Of a DNA stretch of 64,000 bases, positions 59,377 to 64,000 are shown piece by piece. Source of the DNA: Novosphingobium sp. ST904 (GTDB taxonomy: Bacteria; Pseudomonadota; Alphaproteobacteria; Sphingomonadales; Sphingomonadaceae); the NCBI RefSeq assembly GCF_001298105.1, contig NZ_LGJH01000162.1, forward strand, positions 62,001-126,000. The letters run 5' to 3'. The first letter of the stretch is position 1. Each line of letters starts with the position of its first letter. The notes below the pieces were generated by a model. That model was not told where the DNA came from and made no database searches. It was given only the letters and a program-made list of their open reading frames with translations. A program made the position numbers and the translations under genes.

Positions 59377-60777
59377 TCAGAATGCGCGATCGTGCACCAG
59401 AACACGAAGGGTGAGGAACATGATCTGCAAGTCGCGCATGATGGTCCAGCCTTCGAGATATTCGAGATCGGACTGAAGGCGATTCACCAGATCGGATTCG
59501 TGATCGGTGGCCCCGCGGTAGCCGCGAATTTGCGCCAGCCCGCTCAGGCCGGGCTTCAGGCTGTGACGCTGCCAGTACCGCAGGTCGATTTCCCAGAACA
59601 GCTTCTCACCCGCCAGCGAACCCGTGGCATGCGGTCGGGGCCCGACAAGACTCATGTCGCCCAACAGAACGTTGAACAACTGGGGCAGTTCGTCGATGCT
59701 GGTCTTGCGGATGAAGCGACCAACTGCGGTAATCCGCTGGTCCTGCTTCGATGCCGAGACACTGCCGTCGCTGTCGCACAAGGTCTGCGTCATGCTGCGG
59801 AACTTGTACATGTTGAAGAACCGGTTGCCGCGGCCCATCCGGCGCTGGACGAAGAACACCGGTCCTCCATCCTGAAGCTTAACCGCGATCGCCACGACCA
59901 GCAGCAAGGGCGACAAGGCGAGGATCGCCGCGCCCGAGAAGGCTACGTCGAAGATCCGCTTGATCGCGCGCTCCCGCAGTCCCAGCGGTCCTGCCGAAAC
60001 CAGCAGCAGACCATGCTTTCCAGCGACGCGGGCACCTTGCGCACCGAGGCGTACCACTTCATCGTCCAGCACTTCGCCGTCGACATTCGCCCCCTTGAGG
60101 ATCATCGCCCATTCCATGCGCCGGTCCGCGGGGCAGCTGACGATAACCCTGTCGATATTGCGAAGCACCAGGCCGACACGGTCGAGCGAATGCGGGTCCT
60201 TGAGATTGGGACGGATCCCCATGGCGGCAGCAGATACCCGAATGGTGCCGGGAATCCGCAGTTGCGGACCGCCATCGTCGATCACCAGTTCGTTGATGAC
60301 GTTGGTACCGCAGCGCCATGTCACGAAACTGCGCAGTTGCAGGCGCGTCCAGGCGATCAGCGCCATCGCGCAGATGACGCCGCTGCTGAAGGCTCCGCGA
60401 GAGAGTTCTGCCGAGGATTTCATCAGGAACTGCACGAACACGACCACGACAACTGCCACAACCATCGACATTTCCGCACGGAAAATGCCGCGCCAGCCAT
60501 CGCGCAGCGCGTCGGTAGAATAAGCGGCATTGTATAACGCCAGGGTCAGGAAGATGGGGAGCAGTACCTGACCATAGACGAGCGACATCTGTGCGCCCTG
60601 GTCAGTGTCATACAGAAGGCCGGCGACGGCAAAGCCTGTGATAAGCGCAACGATATCGCCCAGAAGCAGGGCGACGTAGCATTGCAGACGTCGACGCTCC
60701 AGCGAAGGCGCAACAAGGAGTTCGTCAGCCTCGGAACGCTGTATCGCTTCAGGCGAAATGGCGAATGGTGCATTCAT
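59377..60777 (-). CDS. Polyprenyl-phosphate glycosylphosphotransferase for exopolysaccharide
   Basis: 466 residues from ATG 60777, chosen for the AGGAG ten bases before it; in-frame codons continue upstream to 60903. Four membrane helices come first, then a soluble CoA-binding-like domain, and a fifth helix IFDVAFSGAAILALSPLLLV introduces the bacterial sugar transferase domain with GGPVFFVQRRMGRGNRFFN, KFRSM, FIRKTSIDELPQLFNVLLGDMSLVGPRP and GLSGLAQIRGY. It starts repeat-unit synthesis by moving a hexose-1-phosphate to undecaprenyl phosphate, as WcaJ or GelB do. Downstream it faces the beta-helix gene; upstream lies holA. Confidence 0.95.
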   Translation of the reverse strand: MNAPFAISPEAIQRSEADELLVAPSLERRRLQCYVALLLGDIVALITGFAVAGLLYDTDQGAQMSLVYGQVLLPIFLTLALYNAAYSTDALRDGWRGIFRAEMSMVVAVVVVVFVQFLMKSSAELSRGAFSSGVICAMALIAWTRLQLRSFVTWRCGTNVINELVIDDGGPQLRIPGTIRVSAAAMGIRPNLKDPHSLDRVGLVLRNIDRVIVSCPADRRMEWAMILKGANVDGEVLDDEVVRLGAQGARVAGKHGLLLVSAGPLGLRERAIKRIFDVAFSGAAILALSPLLLVVAIAVKLQDGGPVFFVQRRMGRGNRFFNMYKFRSMTQTLCDSDGSVSASKQDQRITAVGRFIRKTSIDELPQLFNVLLGDMSLVGPRPHATGSLAGEKLFWEIDLRYWQRHSLKPGLSGLAQIRGYRGATDHESDLVNRLQSDLEYLEGWTIMRDLQIMFLTLRVLVHDRAF

Positions 60778-60924
60778 TCGTTCAACGCTCCTGATTGCCG
60801 AACTCACGCCCATAGGCTCCCTGTCCAGTACCTGTCGCGATGCCAGGGGCATAATGCCCGATGTTGCAGCGCAATAGGTATTTGCCCTTATGAACACCAC
60901 CACGTGTGTGGAAAGTAAATTCAG

Positions 60925-61983
60925 TTAAGCTGTTCTATTTATCCGGTGTTTAACATCCAAACACGCAATTCGTGCGATTTCGACCAATCCTTCCGACAAG
61001 AACAGCTCTGCGTCCTGGCTGTTCCCAAGCAGCGATTGGTGCAACGCAATAAGTCGGGCAACGAGCCTTTCCAGCCGATTCCCCCGCCAAATCCTGAGTT
61101 GAGCGCCAAGGGCCGCCTTGTCTTTCCAGAAAATCCGGCGGGCAGCGGTCTCCGAATCGATCAGCCCCGCTATATCGCCACTGCGCCCGAGTCGCGCGTT
61201 GAGCGCGGCCAACTGCGCTGTCCTGCGCTCAAAGGCCAGGAGCAGGCCCACGGGATTGATCCCCTGGTCCCGCATTCTCTTGAGTTCCGGACCAATCGCC
61301 TCACGTCGCCCACCCAGCACGGCATCGACCAGGGGTCCGAAGTCATCGTCCTCCGTAGAGGCTCCAACCGCATCGAGGTCGGCTGCCGTCACCGGTCGCG
61401 GCGTTTCCGGGCCTGCGTCGAGATAGAGCGCCAGCTTCGTCACTTCGGAGCGGGCAAGGCGAGTATCCAGACCCGATGCGCGCGCAATCCTTTCCGCAAG
61501 GTCGCTGCCCATCTTGAGCCCGGCCCCGTTGGCCATGGTCCGTACCGCGCTTGTCGCAGCGCCGAGATCGGGCGGATAGAACATGGCCACCAGCCCATCC
61601 GGCCTTGCCGCAAGCAGCTTGGCCGTTCGCGACTTGTCGGTCGCCCCGGTCGCAACGATCAGCACCGGACAGGCATCGACCTCGTTCTCGATCAAGATCT
61701 GTACGGCATCATGCGCCTCGTCGCCTTGCGCACGCACCCAGATGTGGCGCGAAGTACCTCCGAACAGCGAATTTGAACGCGCCTCGTCGCCGAGCCTTAC
61801 CGGGTCCTTGCGAAGATCGGAGCCCGCCATCTCGACACGCTCGCCAGGATCGGGGAGGAGCGAGACGATCCGGGCGGCAGCGTCGCTTGCCCCGGCCTCA
61901 TCCGGTCCGCAAAAGAAGAAGACCCGCGCCTGCTGAGCAGCGCGGGTCGCAAGACCACCGAAATCCTTCTGGGTCGCCTTCAT
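60925..61983 (-). CDS. holA: DNA polymerase III subunit delta
   Basis: 352 residues, normal for alphaproteobacteria. The AAA-like fold is recognisable from VFFFCGPDEAGASDAAARIV near residues 21-40, the FGGTSRHIWVRAQGDEAHDA strand, CPVLIVATGATDKSRTAKLL and the C-terminal domain MRDQGINPVGLLLAFERRTA. The delta subunit opens the sliding clamp in the clamp loader. It lies 24 bases after lptE in the same direction, so leuS-lptE-holA is one unit. Confidence 0.95.
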   Translation of the reverse strand: MKATQKDFGGLATRAAQQARVFFFCGPDEAGASDAAARIVSLLPDPGERVEMAGSDLRKDPVRLGDEARSNSLFGGTSRHIWVRAQGDEAHDAVQILIENEVDACPVLIVATGATDKSRTAKLLAARPDGLVAMFYPPDLGAATSAVRTMANGAGLKMGSDLAERIARASGLDTRLARSEVTKLALYLDAGPETPRPVTAADLDAVGASTEDDDFGPLVDAVLGGRREAIGPELKRMRDQGINPVGLLLAFERRTAQLAALNARLGRSGDIAGLIDSETAARRIFWKDKAALGAQLRIWRGNRLERLVARLIALHQSLLGNSQDAELFLSEGLVEIARIACLDVKHRINRTA

Positions 61984-62007
61984 CTTTCCGCAGCCCGCAT
62001 TACCGGA

Positions 62008-62520
62008 TTACTGCTTCGTATCGCCGCGCAAGCGCAGCGCGACGGTCGTGACGATACGGCTTGCAACATCCTTCGACATGTTTTCGAGCGCGGTCTGCTC
62101 GGCCGCGATCGTTGCATAGTCCGAAGAAACCACGTCGATCCCCGCATCCGAACCTGCCGTGGCGTCCAGCACGATCTCGTTGCTAGACAGGTCAACAAGC
62201 TGGTAGCGCGCGCGCAGGGTGCGCCGTTCACGGCCGATAGTGTCGTCCGAGAGAAGGGCGAAGCCTTCAAGCTTATCGTCAAGACGCACGTCGAGGCGAT
62301 AGCGCGGTGAGGCGTCCGACTTGTCGGAGCCAAGCTGATCGACCAGCGCATTGCGCACCAGCCAGCCTGCACGCCCCTCGATCGCGGCGACCTGTACGCC
62401 TGTGAGACCCCGCGCCACCGCACCGCTGCCCCCGCCCGAATACATCGGCTGGAGGCCGCAGCCGGTCAGCGTCACCGCTCCGAGGAGGACGGGTCCGACA
62501 AGGCGCAGGAAACGCTTCAC
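62008..62520 (-). CDS. lptE: LPS assembly lipoprotein LptE
   Basis: 170 residues from GTG 62520, which overlaps the leuS stop (GTGA). A lipoprotein signal peptide ends in the lipobox LTGC with Cys21. LptE folds with LptD at the outer membrane to insert LPS. The alphaproteobacterial form is short; YRLDVRLDDKLEGFALLSDD and RARYQLVDLSSNEIVLDATA are consistent with it. The leuS-lptE-holA order is the conserved one. Confidence 0.93.
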   Translation of the reverse strand: MKRFLRLVGPVLLGAVTLTGCGLQPMYSGGGSGAVARGLTGVQVAAIEGRAGWLVRNALVDQLGSDKSDASPRYRLDVRLDDKLEGFALLSDDTIGRERRTLRARYQLVDLSSNEIVLDATAGSDAGIDVVSSDYATIAAEQTALENMSKDVASRIVTTVALRLRGDTKQ

Positions 62521-64000
62521 GCGACGAGATTGACCAGGCGGTCGGGAACGACGATCACTTTCCTCACCTCGGCTCCATCCAGCGCACGCTGCACTTTCTC
62601 GCTGGCAAGGGCAAGCGCTTCAAGTTCTTCCTTCGAAGTGCCCTTGGCCACGGTCAGGGTATCGCGCAGCTTGCCCTTCACCTGGACGGCGACAGTCACT
62701 TCGTCCTCGACCAGCAGCGCCGGATCGACATCAGGCCATGAAGCCTGCGAGACGAGGCCTTCCCCGAAGGTTTCGAAAGCTTCTTCGGCGAGGTGCGGCA
62801 TCATCGGCGAGACGAGCAGCAGAACCGTGCGGATCGCGTTCGAGCGGCTGGCCGAAGGGGCCGCCTTCTCGACCGCGCCGGTCAGTTCGTAGATGCGCGC
62901 CACGGCCTTGTTGAAGCCCAGCGATTCGATGTCCGAAGCCACCGCAGCCACCGTCTGGTGAGCCTTGCGGTCGATGGCCTTGTCCTCGCCCGTCACCGAA
63001 GCGTCGTACTGCGCGAACAGACGCCAGAGGCGCTGGACGAAGCGGCCGCAGCCCTCGATGCCGGCTTCCGACCACGGCAGGTCGCGCTCCGGCGGGCTGT
63101 CGGACAGCATGAACCAGCGGATCGCGTCGGCGCCGTAAGTCGCGACGATCTCGTCGGGGTCGACGACGTTCTTCTTCGACTTCGACATCTTGATGACGCG
63201 GCCGACTTCGACGGCGGCACCGTCAGCCTTCAGCGTCGCACCGTCCGAGGTCCGGTCGATCTCGCCGGGCGAGAAGTAGATCGGCTGACCGTTGGCATCG
63301 TTGATCCGGAAGTAGGTCTCGTGCGTGACCATGCCCTGCGTGAACAGGCTGGCGAAGGGTTCCTTCACCTCGACCTTGCCGATGCGGGCCAGCGCGCGCG
63401 TCCAGAAACGCGCGTAGAGCAAGTGCAGGATCGCATGCTCGATACCGCCGATGTACTGCTCCACCGGCAGCCATTCAGCAATCTTGGCCGGATCGAAGGG
63501 CTTGTCGTCAGGCTGGCTGGCGAAGCGCAGGAAGTACCACGAAGAGTCGACGAACGTGTCGAGCGTGTCGGTTTCGCGGCGCGCGGCGTGGCCGCACTGC
63601 GGGCAATCGACATGCTTCCAGGTCGGGTGGCGAACGAGCGGGTTGCCGGGGGTCGAGAAATCGACGTCCTCGGGCAGCGTGACCGGCAGGTGCTTCTTGG
63701 GCACCGGTACCACGCCGCAAACCTCGCAGTGGATGAACGGGATCGGCGTGCCCCAATAGCGCTGGCGCGAGACGCCCCAGTCGCGCAGGCGCCACACGGT
63801 CTTGCCCTCACCCCAGCCTTCGGCTTCGGCGCGCGCGATGACGGCGGCCTTGGCGTCCTTCACGGCCATGCCGTTGAGGAAATCGGAGTGGACGCAGACG
63901 CCGTCACCGGCCTCGGACTCGCCGTCGAACGGCTTGTCGGCATCGGCCTCGCTCGCCGCCACGACCCGCAAGATCGGCAAGCCGTACTTGGTGGCGAATT
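62517..64000 (-). CDS. leuS: Leucyl-tRNA synthetase, 3' part (start outside window)
   Basis: The last 494 or so codons of leuS; the frame remains open at base 64000, reading FATKYGLPILRVVAA in the editing domain, so the gene begins beyond the window. DWGVSRQRYWGTPIPFIHCE, the zinc site CEVC...CPQC, FVDSSWYFLRFASQ, VEQYIGGIEHAILHLLYARF and the KMSKSKKN loop that catalyses adenylation are all intact, as is the C-terminal tRNA-binding domain. It is the first gene of the leuS-lptE-holA unit. Confidence 0.98.
   Translation of the reverse strand, partial: FATKYGLPILRVVAASEADADKPFDGESEAGDGVCVHSDFLNGMAVKDAKAAVIARAEAEGWGEGKTVWRLRDWGVSRQRYWGTPIPFIHCEVCGVVPVPKKHLPVTLPEDVDFSTPGNPLVRHPTWKHVDCPQCGHAARRETDTLDTFVDSSWYFLRFASQPDDKPFDPAKIAEWLPVEQYIGGIEHAILHLLYARFWTRALARIGKVEVKEPFASLFTQGMVTHETYFRINDANGQPIYFSPGEIDRTSDGATLKADGAAVEVGRVIKMSKSKKNVVDPDEIVATYGADAIRWFMLSDSPPERDLPWSEAGIEGCGRFVQRLWRLFAQYDASVTGEDKAIDRKAHQTVAAVASDIESLGFNKAVARIYELTGAVEKAAPSASRSNAIRTVLLLVSPMMPHLAEEAFETFGEGLVSQASWPDVDPALLVEDEVTVAVQVKGKLRDTLTVAKGTSKEELEALALASEKVQRALDGAEVRKVIVVPDRLVNLVA

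Overview
The window looks like a GC-rich alphaproteobacterial chromosome of the Sphingomonadales, most like Novosphingobium. This is inferred from gene content: a CtrA response regulator with TTAACC half-sites upstream, an FnrL-type regulator, exosortase A-associated sugar enzymes, a DUF2975/XRE pair and a HIG1-domain protein. No 16S rRNA or tRNA gene is present to confirm it.

Layout. 2-6555 is one tightly overlapping plus-strand operon: DUF4350, MoxR ATPase, DUF58, SpoIIM-like, RDD and two GNAT acetyltransferases. 6569-10886 holds a CorA/ZntB transporter, ispG, a possible 33-residue protein and a secreted helical-repeat protein. 10973-19496 is rpoB-rpoC on the minus strand, with a clear sigma70-type promoter and a hairpin leader. 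20030-22313 holds an envelope protein and a small-peptide/DUF2975/XRE module. 22650-23657 is rplJ-rplL on the plus strand, so the usual rplJL-rpoBC block is split and divergent here. 23770-30497 carries an FNR regulator, an LD-carboxypeptidase, a LOG-family protein, thiD, DUF1272, glmM and a dicarboxylate symporter. 30511-37400 carries an HNH protein, an intergenic region with helically phased CCACA boxes, gluQ, a HIG1 protein, an ATP:cob(I)alamin adenosyltransferase, a 3-hydroxyacyl-CoA dehydrogenase, two small proteins and mutS. 37515-46543 carries malic enzyme, trmB, ctrA, an exosortase A-associated O-ligase and glycosyltransferase, and a long acidic membrane-anchored protein. 46789-52897 is gltB-gltD. 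53053-55979 carries a monooxygenase-like protein, ung, an RNase D-like exonuclease, lptC and lptA. 56082-60777 holds a tail-spike-like beta-helix protein with a small partner, facing a polyprenyl glycosylphosphotransferase. 60925-64000 is holA, lptE and the 3' part of leuS.

Themes. Much of the window serves the envelope: LptC, LptA and LptE for LPS transport, GlmM for amino-sugar precursors, LdcA for peptidoglycan recycling, and polyprenyl-phosphate sugar transfer and exosortase-linked glycosylation for surface polysaccharide. Core information genes (rpoB, rpoC, rplJ, rplL, mutS, holA, leuS, gluQ, trmB) lie among them.

Caution on sequence quality. At least ten genes, including the normally indispensable rpoC, rplJ and glmM, carry one- or two-base indels, often in short homopolymers, and the correct protein continues in another frame. 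The most economical reading is uncorrected sequencing or assembly error, not decay. Such genes are annotated here as single CDS spans with the shift position given.

The least explained features are the phased CCACA array at 31230-31311, the beta-helix module behind lptCA, and the split rplJL/rpoBC arrangement.
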